A stretch of 64,000 bases of DNA from Centroberyx gerrardi (lineage: Eukaryota > Chordata > Actinopteri > Beryciformes > Berycidae), in assembly GCF_048128805.1 (NCBI RefSeq), contig NC_136012.1, forward strand, positions 10,328,621 through 10,392,620. Direction: 5' to 3'. The notes beneath the pieces are model-generated. The model saw nothing but the letters and a program-made list of their open reading frames with translations. It was not told the DNA's origin and made no database searches. The position numbers and the translations under genes are program-made. Below are positions 31,830 through 44,471 of this stretch, in pieces. How positions within the stretch are numbered: position 1 is the first letter of the stretch; every line of letters starts with the position of its first letter.

Positions 31830-34229
31830 CTCTAGAGGAGAGTCTGGTTCATCCAGGATGCTCTTCTCACTCTGTATCCGCTGCATCGTCCCTGTAGAAC
31901 TGGGGTCCATTATCAGCACGTTCTGACTACCGGCTCTGCCGAACTTACAGTCACTCTTTCTGGAGTCAGTCGTCCTGCACACCTCGTAATTGTACACGTG
32001 TGGGAGAGTCCCTGTCCCCAAAGTGTCTGAGTAACGTGGTGGATAATAAGGAATCACCGGGAGACTGGAGTGATAGAGGATGCGAGACTGTCTCCATCTG
32101 TATATTTTCACTGATATAATAACCACTAAACAAGTGATGAAGAGAAAGGAAACTACAGCCAAAGCCAAGACTAAGTAAAAAGTCAGGTTGTCATTGTACT
32201 CCTTGTCGTGTGTAAAGTCAGTGAACTCCGACAGCACTTCAGGGAAGCTGTCCGCCACCGCCACGTTAACATTGACTGTAGCTGAACGAGAGGGCTGCCC
32301 GTTGTCCTCCACTACAACAGTCAGCCTTTGTTTCACAGCATCTTTATCAGTGACTTGGCGGATAGTTCTTATTTCCCCATTCTGTAAGCCCACTTCAAAC
32401 AGCGCCCTGTCTGTGGCTTTCTGCAGTTTATAGGAGAGCCAGGCATTCTGTCCAGAGTCCACATCAACAGCCACCACTTTAGTGACCAGATAGCCCACAT
32501 CTGCTGAACGAGGCACCATTTCAGCCACCAGAGAGCCACTAGTCTGGACTGGGTACAGAACCTGGGGGGCGTTGTCGTTCTGGTCCTGGATCAGTATTTT
32601 CACAGTCACATTGCTACTGAGTGGAGGAGAGCCTCCATCCTGCGCTTTAATGCGAAACTGGAAATCCTTGATCTGCTCGTAGTCAAAAGAGCGCACTGCA
32701 TGGATGACTCCACTATCAGCGCTAACGGACACATATGAGGAGACGGGCACTCCGTTAACCGAGGAGTCCTCCAGTATGTAAGAAACACGGGCATTCTGGT
32801 TCCAGTCAGCGTCTCTGGCTTTCACTGTGAATATAGAGAGGCCTGGTGTGTTGTTTTCTACAATGTAGGCCTCATATGAGCTCCTCTCAAAGACAGGCGC
32901 GTTGTCATTCACATCTGAGATCTGTAAGGTGAGAGTGACGCTGCTGGAGAGGGAGGGCACTCCCTCATCAGAGCAGGTCACACTGATATTATACCCAGAA
33001 GCTCTTTCTCTGTCTAAATCACTGTCTGTCACTAAGCTATAGAAACCATTCGATGTAGATTTTATTACGAACGGGATGTTTTCATCGAGGACGCAGTTGA
33101 CTACTCCATTTTTGTCAGAGTCTGGATCATGCACACTCATTACAGCTATTACCGTCTGACATTGAGAATCTTCTGGTATTGAACGTGACGTTGACATAAG
33201 ATCTATGAGGGGTTTGTTGTCATTGATATCAATGATATCTACTACCAATTTACTAGAATCCGAGAGCCCCCCTTGATCTTTAGCTTCAATATCGATTTGA
33301 TATTGTTTTGACTTTTCATAATCAACCTCGCCTATCAAACGCACTTCACCATTATTTTCATCAATTTCAAAATGATCCATAATACCAACTGTGCTACTTG
33401 ATATTGAATATGTTACCAAGCCATTTGAACCATCATCTATATCTGATGCTCTTACTGTAGTTAATGATGTACCTCTCGGAGAATTTTCTACCAAACGTGC
33501 CTTATATATTGGTTGTGTAAAAACAGGAGCGTTGTCATTTGCGTCTAAAACAGTTACGTAAATCTTCACAGTTCCAGACATCTTTGGGTCTCCCCCATCT
33601 ATCGCAGTTAGCAACAGAGATATCTGCTCCTGTTTCTCTCGGTCTAAAGGTTTCTGTAACACCATTTCTACCTTTTTGCTACCATCAGCTTGACCGTGCA
33701 GTTTTAAAATGAAATTATCGGTAGGATTGAGCGAGTAGCTTTGGAGACCATTTATCCCAATATCGAAATCAAAGGCCCTCTCGAGAACAAATTTTGCACC
33801 GATCATAGCCGACTCACTTATATCAAATTTCATTGAATCCTTCTGGAAAAGAGGAGCGTTGTCATTAACATCAAGTATTTCGATTGTGACCCTATAAAAT
33901 TCTATGGGATTTTCCAAAATAATCTGAAAATGTAAAGCGCAAGGCGTCGTCTGTCCGCACAGTGCTTCTCTGTCTATTCTTTCTTTGATTAGCAGTACAC
34001 CTCTTTCTCTATTCAGCTCGATGTATTCCGCATTATTTCCAGTGTGTAGCCGAGCTTTCCCTGATTTAAGTCTTTTTACATCCAAACCTAAATCTTGTGC
34101 TATATTACCGACTAAAGAGCCTTTCGCCATTTCTTCAGGAATAGAGTAGCTGACCTGCCCGAGCACCGAACTGAGAGACAGAACCGAGACAAATAACAGT
34201 ACTTGCCGTCTCATTGTTCTGTCCGACAT
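31830..34229 (-). CDS. pcdhg: Protocadherin variable exon 9 (group A)
   Basis: 800 codons, start MSDRTMRRQVLLFVSVLSL. EC1 has KARLHTGNNAEYIELN and loop CGQTTPC. EC2 has MKFDISESAMIGAKF; EC3 has YKARLVENSPRGT and DSSKLVVDI with no cysteines; EC4 has RSIPEDSQCQTVIAV with a lone cysteine. Shared-block changes are FQFRIKAQ and VQTSGSLV (S for G at the start of EC6). Membrane helix about 682-707. Donor GAG|GTTAGT. Its 3' half plus downstream spacer pairs with exon 7's. Confidence 0.95.
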
Positions 34230-34483
34230 TTCTCCTGCGCCGAGAATCATTTAAATCCCTTTGGCGTATTTTCCGTATCTTATAGATATTCTTCAAAGCA
34301 AGTGTTCAAATACAAATGAGTACAAAATCGAAATTTCTTGAAAAAATCATCTCAGGTCGATGTCTTTGTTTACTCTTCTCTGTAACCCGGACTGTGTAAG
34401 CTCTGCGTCTTTCTCATTCTCCCTTTAATATGGAGATGATGGGAGAGGTTCCTCTGCAAGCCTGCACTGTATAATGCAACTCA

Positions 34484-34507
34484 TTGGTCTACAGCGGCCC
34501 TCTCTGT
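34484..34507 (-). promoter_or_regulatory. CSE promoter element of exon 9
   Basis: TTGGTCTACAGCGGCCCTCT, then CTGT; left flank changed, core intact. C-rich box GATGATGGGAGAGGT (34436-34450), here 34 bp away with one A inside the G run. Confidence 0.82.
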
Positions 34508-34928
34508 CCACTCGGTTAAATTACAGAAAAAAATACTCTTAACAGATGGATGAATTAATAGTCATGTCTTGCCGGTCACGTCAATGATAAGTCAGTCACA
34601 TAATAAATAGGGCATCCCAAAATCTCTTCATGGACAAAAGTCTTAAGATAACAAATTAGCAGTGGAATGGAGACATTGATATTTTATACATATAAAAACC
34701 GGATTAGGATAGCTGTGAATGGCATTTCGATACAAGCAGCACACCAAGTTACCGCACGCGTAACGTCAAATGTGCGCATGTAAACTTGTTTTAGCCGGGC
34801 ACACACGATGAAAAATGAAAACTACAAAATAAATACATATAAACAACGAAACCAGCAAGTGTAATTGTCCACAAACAGTGGCACTGAAACTGTGTGGAAA
34901 GCTACTACACTGCAATAGCCACACATTA

Positions 34929-34949
34929 GTCACTGTCCAAGGTCTTGAA
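34929..34949 (-). promoter_or_regulatory. RE1/NRSE-like site after exon 10
   Basis: Plus strand GTCACTGTCCAAGGTCTTGA; canonical spacing, 65 bp beyond the donor, one change in the right half. Confidence 0.72.
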
Positions 34950-35013
34950 TAAGGAAATGGTATACGTTAATTAACTTGAGAAGACTTAAATCAACATCCC
35001 GATTCATACTAAC

Positions 35014-37410
35014 CTCTACAGGAGAGTCTGGTTCATCCAGGATGCTCTTCTCACTCTGTATCCGCTGCATCGTCCCTGTAGAACTGGGGTCCATTATCAG
35101 CACGTTCTGACTACCGGCTCTGCCGAACTTACAGTCACTCTTTCTGGAGTCAGTCGTCCTGCACACCTCGTAATTGTACACGTGTGGGAGAGTCCCTGTC
35201 CCCAAAGTGTCTGCGTAACGTGGTGGATAATATGGAATCACGGGAAGACTGGAGTGATAGAGGATGCGAGATTGTTTCCATCTGTATATTTTCACTGATA
35301 TAATAACCACTAAACACGTGATGAAGAGAAAGGAAACTAAAGCCAAAGCCAAGACTAAGTAAAAAGTCAGGTTGTCATTGTACTCCTTGTCGTGTGTAAA
35401 GTCAGTGAACTCCGACAGCACTTCAGGGAAGCTGTCCGCCACCGCCACGTTAACATTGACTGTAGCTGAACGAGAGGGCTGCCCGTTGTCCTCCACTACA
35501 ACAGTCAGCCTTTGTTTCACAGCATCTTTATCAGTGACTTGGCGGATAGTTCTTATTTCCCCATTCTGTAAGCCCACTTCAAACAGCGCCCTGTCTGTGG
35601 CTTTCTGCAGTTTATAGGAGAGCCAGGCATTCTGTCCAGAGTCCACATCAACAGCCACCACTTTAGTGACCAGATAGCCCACATCTGCTGAACGAGGCAC
35701 CATTTCAGCCACCAGAGAGCCACCAGTCTGGACTGGGTACAGAACCTGAGGGGCGTTGTCGTTCTGGTCCTGGATCAGTATTTTCACAGTCACATTGGTA
35801 CTGAGTGGAGGGGAGCCCCCATCCTGCGCTTTAATGCGGAACTGGAAATCCTTGATCTGCTCGTAGTCGAAAGAGCGCACTGCATGAATGACTCCACTAT
35901 CAGCACTAACGGACACATATGAGGAGACGGGCACTCCGTTAACCGAGGAGTCCTCCAGTATGTAAGAAACACGGGCATTCTGGTTCCAGTCAGCGTCTCT
36001 GGCTTTCACTGTGAATATAGAGAGGCCTGGTGTGTTGTTTTCTACAATGTAGGCCTCATATGAGCTCCTCTCAAAGACAGGCGCGTTGTCATTCACATCT
36101 GAGATCTGTAAGGTGAGAGTGACGCTGCTGGAGAGGGGGGGCACTCCCTCATCAGAGCAAGTCACAGTGATATTATACTCGGAGGCTCTCTCTCGGTCCA
36201 GATCATTGTCAGTCACTAAACTGAAGAAATTATTTGATGATGACTTCATTGCAAATGGAATATTTTCATCCAAAATGCACTGGACTTTTCCATTATCACT
36301 CGAATCTGGATCTTGAATGTTCATCATCGTCACAACCGTGCCTAGCTTTACATCCTCAGATATGCTCGTTAATTTTGACATAATATTGATAGCTGGGGAG
36401 TTATCATTTGTGTCAAGCACTTCAATTATAACTTTACAGACGTCAGAGTGGCCACCTTGGTCTGTAGCTTGAACGTATATCTCATACTGTTTCAAGCTTT
36501 CATAATCAATATCTCCAATTAATTTAATGACACCACTGTCTTCATCTACCTGAAATAGATCCACTGCCCCCTCAGCGAAATTAGACATTGAATATTGGAC
36601 ATGCCCATGAGAACCTTGATCTGCATCGGTTGCACTCACCTTAGTTAAAACAATGCCTTTCACGGCATTTTCTTTCACATTAGCCTTGTACTCTGTTTGC
36701 GTACAAACAGGCGCATTATCGTTAGCGTCCAGCACTGTAATGAGAATTTGCATCGTTCCAGAGAGCTGCGGTTCGCCCCCATCTATAGCAGTCAACACCA
36801 AAGACAACCGCTCCTTTTTCTCTCGGTCAAGAGGTTTCTTTAAAACCATCTCAACATTACTACTAGTACCAATTCGGTGAGGATTTAAAGCGAAATTGTC
36901 ACTTGATCTTAGTGAATAACTCTGAATACCATTAACCCCGACGTCGTCGTCAATTGCCTTCTCTAAAACAAATTTAGCTCCAATTTGAGCCAGTTCGCTT
37001 ATATCAAATTTAATTTCAGTATTTTTGAAGCTAGGAGCGTTATCATTAATATCGGTGATTTCGACCGTGATGCTGTAAAATTCCATTGGATTCTCTAAAA
37101 TTATTTGAAAATCAAAAGCACAGGGCGTCGTCTGCCCGCAAAGCGCTTCTCTATCTATTCTCTCTTTGATAAGGAGGACTCCTCTTTCTTTATGCAGCTC
37201 GATGTATTCTGTATTGTCTCCTGTATAAATGCGAGCTTTGCCTGATTTCAGTCGTTTCACATCTAAACCTAAATCCTGAGCTATGTTGCCGACCAAAGAG
37301 CCTTTCGCCATTTCCTCAGGAATGGAGTAGCTGACCTGTCCGAGGACTGAACTGAGAGAGAGAACCGAGATAAACAACAGTACTTGCCGTCTCATTGTTC
37401 TGTACATCAT
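35014..37410 (-). CDS. pcdhg: Protocadherin variable exon 10 (group A, most distal member)
   Basis: 799 codons, taking the ATG that aligns with the MSDRT starts (MMYRTMRRQ); an ATG four codons earlier (MALE) is possible. EC1 loop CGQTTPC is followed by AFDFQ instead of ALHFQ. EC2 has FDISELAQIGAKF and LNPHRIGTSSNVEMV. EC3 has the cysteine pair APVCTQTEYKANV / DVCKVIIEV. Shared-block changes: EGVPPLSSS, FQFRIKAQ, LALALVSFLF in the membrane helix (about 681-706), RWKQSR and PPRYADT. The stub ends DSPVE, as in exon 6. Donor GAG|GTTAGT. Confidence 0.95.
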
Positions 37411-37657
37411 TTCCAAGGCCACAAAAAAGGAGGAACATCAAATCTTTTATCCCACACTTGGATTTCAAACACAAATGTCAGTAGAAACAGATAATCCGTA
37501 ATCCACATTCCACGAATAAAAGACAATGCCCGATATCTTCGTGTTTGATCATCTCCCTACTCCAAAATGTGCCTTTTCGATTTTTTGTTCTCTCCTCTCA
37601 ACATATCGAGATAATGGGGGAGGTACTGCTGCAACTGTTCTCTGAAACATCAACCGA

Positions 37658-37681
37658 CTGGCCAACAGCGTCCCTATGAGT
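37658..37681 (-). promoter_or_regulatory. CSE promoter element of exon 10
   Basis: CTGGCCAACAGCGTCCCTAT, then GAGT. C-rich box ATAATGGGGGAGGTACTGCT (37611-37630), 28 bp away, with ACATATCGAG next. 248 bp from the start codon. Confidence 0.88.
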
Positions 37682-37867
37682 TCGCTGCATATAACTACAC
37701 ATAAAAAAGACATAAATTCATTTTTATGGAGTCATTTACAGCCTCTGCTAAAACTTGTTCTTATCATGTTAACGTGAAAACAACTAAAACAAATAGCCAT
37801 AACTTATTGTTTACAACAATGAAACATAATGATGTTTCAGTTGCATCGAGATAAGGACAAATAAAAC

Positions 37868-37871
<4 letters not shown>

Positions 37872-37946
<75 letters not shown>
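37872..37946. repeat. (TC)n(CA)n compound microsatellite
   Basis: About 15 TC units run directly into about 23 CA units. Confidence 0.97.
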
Positions 37947-37950
<4 letters not shown>

Positions 37951-37999
37951 AGGGGAGAACAACAGAGCGACAAGAAATACAAGGCGTCTTCCTATGCAC

Positions 38000-38020
38000 T
38001 GCGCTGTCCATGGTACTGAA
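38000..38020 (-). promoter_or_regulatory. RE1/NRSE-like site after exon 11
   Basis: Plus strand TGCGCTGTCCATGGTACTGA; one of the best consensus matches here, 472 bp beyond the exon 11 donor. Confidence 0.83.
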
Positions 38021-38491
38021 AAACATTGAGCAGAAAGAGTAGAGACAGCGCACTGCACTCTTTAAAATTGACCTATATAGTCATTGCAGGTGGAATTTAT
38101 TCAAATGTAGGCTACAGTAAATGGAAAATGAAACGAAATAGATTGCCATGGTAAAACAAAATTAAATCAGCTCCGTGTGATTAGTCGAGCATAGTTAAAG
38201 TTTTGTTACCAGCCTTTTTGAGTTGTATGAAAGCATTTTGATTTAGGTGTTTTGACTTTTTAATTCACACCAATAAGGTGTAAACGGATCACTTCAGAGG
38301 TCTAGAAAATGTTCAGTATAGCCTATTCTGCGAATTCAAATTAATTCAAATTATGAAACAATTATAATATATAAGCAATTATTTTGTATTCACGGCATAT
38401 TTATAAGAAAAACAATTGACATTGAAGTTTAGATAAGGCAAAACGTAATTTAAAAAAGAAAGAAACACATATAACCAGTCTAAAAACTAAC

Positions 38492-40921
38492 CTCTAGAGG
38501 AGAGTCTGGTTCATCCAGGATGCTCTTTTCACTCTGTATCCGCTGCATCGTCCCTGTAGAACTGGGGTCCATTATCAGCACGTTCTGACTACCGGCTCTG
38601 CCGAACTTACAGTCACTCTTTCTGGAGTCAGTCGTCCTGCACACCTCGTAATTGTACACGTGTGGGAGAGTCCCTGTCCCCAAAGTGTCTGAGTAACGTG
38701 GTGGATAATATGGAATCACCGGGAGACTGGAGTGATAGAGGATGCGTGACTGTCTCCATCTGTATATTTTCACTGATATAATAACCACTAAACACGTGAT
38801 GAAGAGAAAGGAAACTACAGCCAAAGCCAAGACTAAGTAAAAAGTCAGGTTGTCATTGTACTCCTTGTCGTGTGTAAAGTCAGTGAACTCCGACAGCACT
38901 TCAGGGAAGCTGTCCGCCACCGCCACGTTAACATTGACTGTAGCTGAACGAGAGGGCTGCCCGTTGTCCTCCACTACAACAGTCAGTCTTTGTTTCACAG
39001 CATCTTTATCAGTGACTTGGCGGATAGTTCTTATTTCCCCATTCTGTAAGCCCACTTCAAACAGCGCCCGGTCTGTGGCTTTCTGCAGTTTATAGGAGAG
39101 CCAGGCATTCTGTCCAGAGTCCACATCAACAGCCACCACTTTCGTGACTAGATAGCCCACATCTGCCGAACGAGGTACCATTTCAGCCACCAGAGAGCCA
39201 CCAGTCTGGACTGGGTACAGAACCTGAGGGGCGTTATCATTCTGGTCCTGGATCAGTATTTTCACAGTCACATTGCTACTGAGTGGAGGAGAGCCTCCAT
39301 CCTGCGCTTTGATAATTAGCTGCAGTTGCTTCATTTGTTCATAATCAAAAGAGCGTACTGCGTGTAAAACTCCCGTTTCAGAGTTTATGGACACATAAGA
39401 AGAGACTGGACTACCATTGTTCTGTGTGTCCTCGAGGAGGTACGAAATTCTCGCGTTTTGATTCCAGTCAGAATCTCGCGCACTCACACTAAATATTGAC
39501 ATTCCGGGAACATTATTTTCAACGACATAAGCATAATAGTTTGGTTTAGTGAACAGCGGTGCATTATCATTTACGTCTGAGAATCTAAGGTGTAAAGTTG
39601 TTGTACTAGAAAGGGGAGGTGACCCTGAATCGGTGGCAGTTATAGTTATGTTGTATTCTGGCGTCGTTTCACGGTCGAAAGCTACATCTGAAAGCAAATT
39701 GTAATAATTAGTCAAAGAAGACTCGATTTTAAACGGGAGTTTAGAGTCTATTGAACATGTTATCTGACCGTTTCTGTCCGAGTCTGCATCTTTAACATTG
39801 ATGACAGCTATGGTCGTGCCGGGAGGGACATCTTCTGATACTGTGCTGGAGAAGGACATTACATTGATAACTGGAACATTATCATTTATGTCAATAACTT
39901 CAATTATAACTTTACTTGCGTCATTCATACCGCCTTGATCTTTGGCCCCAACTCTTAATTCATATTTTTTATCTTTTTCGAAATCAATCTCATCAGCAAC
40001 AGATATTTTACCAGAGACACTGTCAATTTCAAATATATCGGCCGAGTTTCCCTTTAGGTTAGAAAAACTGTAAGTAACTAAACCGTTAGACCCACTATCG
40101 GCGTCTGAAGCATTCACAGTAGTAATATAGGTACCAATAGGTGCATTTTCTGTCACAGTAGCCCTGTACACTGATTGGTTAAATACGGGAGCATTGTCGT
40201 TGGCATCTAAAACAGTGATGTATATATTTACAGTACCAGATCTCTGTGGAGTTCCACCGTCCACTGCTATCAGCTTTAAAGAAAGATGGGGATTCACCTC
40301 TCTGTCTAAGGGCTTCTGTAAAATCATTTCAGCGAATTTAATTCCATCGGCGTTTGAATGTTGTTTCAAAACGAAATTGTCACTTGAGGATAGAACATAA
40401 TTTTGCAAATTGTTAACCCCTACGTCGGGGTCATATGCGCTTTCTAAGTCGAAATGAGATCCTACTGTAGCAGATTCGCTAATTTCCAAATTTATTTGAT
40501 TACTTTTGAAAGTTGGCGCATTGTCATTGACATCCAATATTTCTACTATTACACGGTGCAGTTCAATTGGGTTTTCTAAAATAATTTCGAAGCTGAAGCT
40601 ACAAGGTGTGACGTCTCCACACAGCTGCTCTCGGTCTATTCTCTCATTCACGACTAGAATCCCTTTGTCTGTCTTCAGCTCGGTGTACTGGATGTTTTCT
40701 CCGGTCACGATACGGGCCCGGCCAGAACGGAGCCTTTTCAGATCCAAACCCAGGTCTTGTGCTACATTACCAATAAGAGAGCCTTTCTTCATCTCCTCGG
40801 GGATTGAATACCGGATTTGACCATCAACGGTGGAAATGAAAAACATGGAAAAAAAAAACATCTGCCATATAGAGGTACAACACAAACGCCATTTTCCGCA
40901 TTGGGGCTGACGTATCGCCAT
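38492..40921 (-). CDS. pcdhg: Protocadherin variable exon 11 (group B)
   Basis: 810 codons, start MAIRQPQCGKWRLCC; the longer leader has a hydrophobic core about 21-32 and likely cleavage after DG34. EC1 starts QIRYSIPEEMKKGSLIGN and has SGRARIVTGENIQYTEL and loop CGDVTPC, features of group B. EC3 lacks cysteines (DASKVIIEV). EC5 is its own up to about QLQLIIKAQ. The homogenised block then begins at AQDGGSPPLSSNVTVKIL (near 39310), much later than in group A. Membrane helix about 692-717; stub standard, ending DSPLE, donor GAG|GTTAGT. Confidence 0.95.
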
Positions 40922-41161
40922 GTCTTAAGAATGGAATCCTAAGTGAAATTAAAAAATAAGCCCCCTTGCAAGTGATGCAAAGATACACAAATATTCCGGG
41001 TCAAAAATATTGAGTATTCCCTCTTTCCAAGTTCTTCCTTTTTTATTAAAATACAAAAAAATGGTGTCAAAGCGAGTGTATCTCCGTCAAGCCCCACCTT
41101 ATACAATGATTCATTTCTCTCCTCTACATCGCTGCTGTAACAGAGCCGGACACTTTTTTCT

Positions 41162-41185
41162 GTGATCAACAGCGTCACTTAGAGT
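41162..41185 (-). promoter_or_regulatory. CSE promoter element of exon 11
   Basis: GTGATCAACAGCGTCACTTA, then GAGT. No C-rich box at the group A spacing. 241 bp from the start codon. Confidence 0.85.
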
Positions 41186-41651
41186 CCAAAAGGTGAACAC
41201 CAAAAGAGTTCGAACACAAATAATAAAGTCACTTCTTGAAACCAAATCATTCTAGGAAAGTCTTCAATGTCCTAATCATTTAAATGAACGCTGAATTTCC
41301 CTTATATTGTACAGAAAAACGGGAGCCACCGTGCTATATTAGAGTGAAATAAATTAAAGTGGAAATAATAACGTGTAATAATATGTATTTGGAGAGCCTA
41401 CAACTCTGTTTGCAACCTACTGAGAATGCTGTCATGTGTCACTCAATTCAGAATGGTTATTGCCATCAGCCCGGAGGGAAATAAACATGAAAGCTATCAG
41501 AATGGACTATTTGACGCAAACCCGCAACAAAGCCATGAAAGCCGTAATAAATCAGTGCAGAAGATACAGCATACAAGCACACACAGCGTTGTCAGAAAAC
41601 CAGCAGAAAACACAGAGCAGTGTTCCAATCGATGCACACTCATTATAAGTG

Positions 41652-41677
41652 GAACTGTTCACCATCGCAGTGCTGAA
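41652..41677 (-). promoter_or_regulatory. RE1-like site after exon 12, expanded spacing
   Basis: Half-sites CTGTTC (41655-41660) and AGTGCTGAA (41669-41677) are separated by 8 bp instead of 2. The half-site distance is thus 6 bp over canonical, which falls in the 16-19 bp class that REST is known to bind. 113 bp beyond the donor. Confidence 0.5.
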
Positions 41678-41789
41678 AAGGCATTTTCATCAAGCTCGCC
41701 TGTTGTTGGATTGGACATTTATCTTGCCTTTGTTATGGTTTAAACAAATATTTTTGCTACACAATCTAAGTATAATTTAGTGAACAAAC

Positions 41790-44225
41790 CTCTATTGGTG
41801 AGTCTGGTTCGTCCAGGATGCTCTTCTCACTCTGTATGCGCTGCATCGTCCCTGTAGAACTGGGGTCCATTATCAGCACGTTCTGACTACCGGCTCTGCC
41901 AAACTTACAGTCACTCTTTCTGGAGTCAGTCGTCCTGCACACCTCGTAATTGTACACGTGTGGGAGAGTCCCTGTCCCCAAAGTGTCTGAGTAACGTGGT
42001 GGATAATATGGAATCACCGGCAGACTGGAGTGATAGAGGATGCGAGACTGTCTCCATCTGTATATTTTCACTGATATAATAACCACTAAACACGTGATGA
42101 AGAGAAAGGAAACTACAGCCAAAGCCAAGACTAAGTAAAAAGTCAGGTTGTCATTGTACTCCTTGTCGTGTGTAAAGTCAGTGAACTCCGACAGCACTTC
42201 AGGGAAGCTGTCCGCCACCGCCACGTTAACATTGACTGTAGCTGAACGAGAGGGCTGCCCGTTGTCCTCCACTACAACAGTCAGCCTTTGTTTCACAGCA
42301 TCTTTATCAGTGACTTGGCGGATAGTTCTTATTTCCCCATTCTGTAAGCCCACTTCAAACAGCGCCCTGTCTGTGGCTTTCTGCAGTTTATAGGAGAGCC
42401 AGGCATTCTGTCCAGAATCCACATCAACAGCCACCACTTTAGTAACCAGATAGCCCACATCTGCTGAACGAGGCACCATTTCAGCTACCAGAGAGCCACC
42501 GGTCTGGACTGGGTACAGAACCTGAGGGGCGTTGTCGTTCTGGTCCTGGATGTTTAATTTCACAGTCACATTGCTACTGAGTGGAGGTGAGCCTCCATCC
42601 TGCGCTTTGACAACTAGTTGAAGGTGTTGAATTTGTTCATAATCAAACGAGCGTACTGCGTGTAAAACTCCAGTTTCAGTGTTTATGGATACATAAGTAG
42701 AGACATGACTACCACTAATCTGTGTGTCTTCGAGAAAGTATGATATTCTTGCGTTTTGATTCCAGTCAGAGTCACGCGCGCTGACGGTAAATATGGATAT
42801 TCCAGGGGAATTATTCTCTTTGATGTAAGCATCATAAGTCATTTTGTCAAACAATGGAGCATTGTCATTTACATCTGAAATTGTCAAACGCAACGTTGTA
42901 GTGCTAAACAGGGAAGGAGATCCCGAATCAGTCGCCTTTACAGTTATGTTATATTCTGGCATAAACTCTCTGTCAAAAGCTGAATCTGTTATTAACGTAT
43001 AATAATTGGTCAATGTTGATTTAATTTTAAAAGGGAGGTTGTTATCTAATGAACATGTAATTTGACCATGTTGCTCTGAGTCTGCGTCTTTCACATTTAT
43101 TATTGCCACTGTGGTACCAGAGGCAGCATCCTCAGGCACAGGGCTGGAGAAAGACATGACATTTATAACAGGTGCATTATCGTTGACGTCTACAATCTCA
43201 ATTAGAACTTTACACGAATCTGTAAGGCCTCCTTGGTCTACAGCCTCAATCATAATTTCGTATTTCTTATCTTTTTCATAATCTATTTGCCCCACAAGTG
43301 TTATCACTCCCGTGATTTCATCCATTTGAAATATGTCAGTTAGACGCTCTTTCATGTTGGAAAACCTATATGTGATGAGACCGTTTGATCCACTATCTGC
43401 ATCACTAGCATTCACTGTCGTGATATAAGTACCTTTTGCTGCGTTTTCCATAACAGTAGTCCTATAGACTGACTGGTTAAAAACGGGAGGATTATCATTG
43501 ACATCGAGGACAGTGATATCTATATTTACTGTACCAGATCTCTGTGGAGTTCCACCGTCCACAGCGATGAGCTTCAACGAAAATCTTGGCTGACTTTCTC
43601 TATCTAAAGTTTTTTGTAAGATCATTTCTGCATATTTTCTACCGTCTGGAGTTGAGTGTTGCTTCAACCCAAAAATATCATTGTTAGTTAGTATGTATTT
43701 CTGTAGACCATTATTGCTTACATCTGCGTCTTCTGCACTGGCTAACATAAAGCGTGATCCAAGTGTGGCCGATTCACTTATTTCAAATTTAATTTCATCT
43801 TTCCTAAACATCGGTGAATTGTCATTAATGTCAATAATTTCCACAGTTACTCGGTGCAATTCCATAGGATTTTCTAAAATCACCTCAAAGCTGAAACTAC
43901 ATGGTGTTACGTCTCCACAAAGCTGCTCTCGGTCAATTCTCTCATTCACGACGAGAATCCCTTTGTCCGTCTTCAGCTCGGTGTACTGAATGTTTTCTCC
44001 GGTTACAATACGGGCCCGGCCAGAACGGAGCCGTGTCAGATCCAAACCAAGGTCTTGTGCTACATTACCGATAAGTGATCCCTTCTTCATCTCCTCTGGG
44101 ATTGAATACCGGATTTGGCCAGAGACGATGTGATTGAGATACGAAAGGAAAAGCAAAAACTTCCATATTGACCCAAAATACAAACGCCATTTTATGCACC
44201 AAAGATCTGATTTTTCAAACGCCAT
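41790..44225 (-). CDS. pcdhg: Protocadherin variable exon 12 (group B)
   Basis: 812 codons from MAFEKSDLWC, the ATG that aligns with exons 11 and 16; an upstream in-frame ATG at 44276 is less likely. Leader 1-36 with hydrophobic FLLFLSYL. EC1 has LDLTRLRSGRARIVTGEN and loop CGDVTPC. EC2 has IFGLKQHSTPDGRKYAEMI; EC3 ends DSCKVLIEI without the partner cysteine. EC5 has TQISGSHVSTYVSIN. The shared block begins near 42604. Membrane helix about 694-719. The exon ends CCA ATA GAG|GTTTGT (DSPIE), the least consensus-like donor in the array. Confidence 0.94.
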
Positions 44226-44447
44226 AGCAGAAAAAAAGAAAAATCCTAGACCAACAACCTCAAATATACAGTCCACAAATGAACAAATGCAGTTGCACTA
44301 TGGTGATCCTCTATACTTTAAGCATCTCTCTTCATAAATGAATTTGCGCCCGTCGTCCTGCTTATGAAGCCCATGATCTGTTCTCTGCTCTGTTAAACGC
44401 AGTCATAGGGGCGCTGGCTCGATTAACTCACAACGCTATTTGTTTAA

Positions 44448-44471
44448 CTGACCAACAGCGTCCCTTAGAGT
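44448..44471 (-). promoter_or_regulatory. CSE promoter element of exon 12
   Basis: CTGACCAACAGCGTCCCTTA, then GAGT. 223 bp from the start codon. Confidence 0.88.

Larger units (their letters stand above)
34230..35013. other. Spacer between exons 9 and 10
   Basis: Exon 9 promoter, AT-rich filler without recognisable content (34510-34925), and the RE1 of exon 10. Confidence 0.8.
37411..38491. other. Spacer between exons 10 and 11, boundary of groups A and B
   Basis: Exon 10 promoter, a TC/CA microsatellite, the RE1 of exon 11, then about 470 bp of AT-rich sequence (38021-38491) in which I see nothing. Confidence 0.8.
40922..41789. other. Spacer between exons 11 and 12
   Basis: Exon 11 CSE, then about 460 bp of filler (41190-41650) with nothing recognised, then an expanded-spacing RE1-like site. 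Confidence 0.75.
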
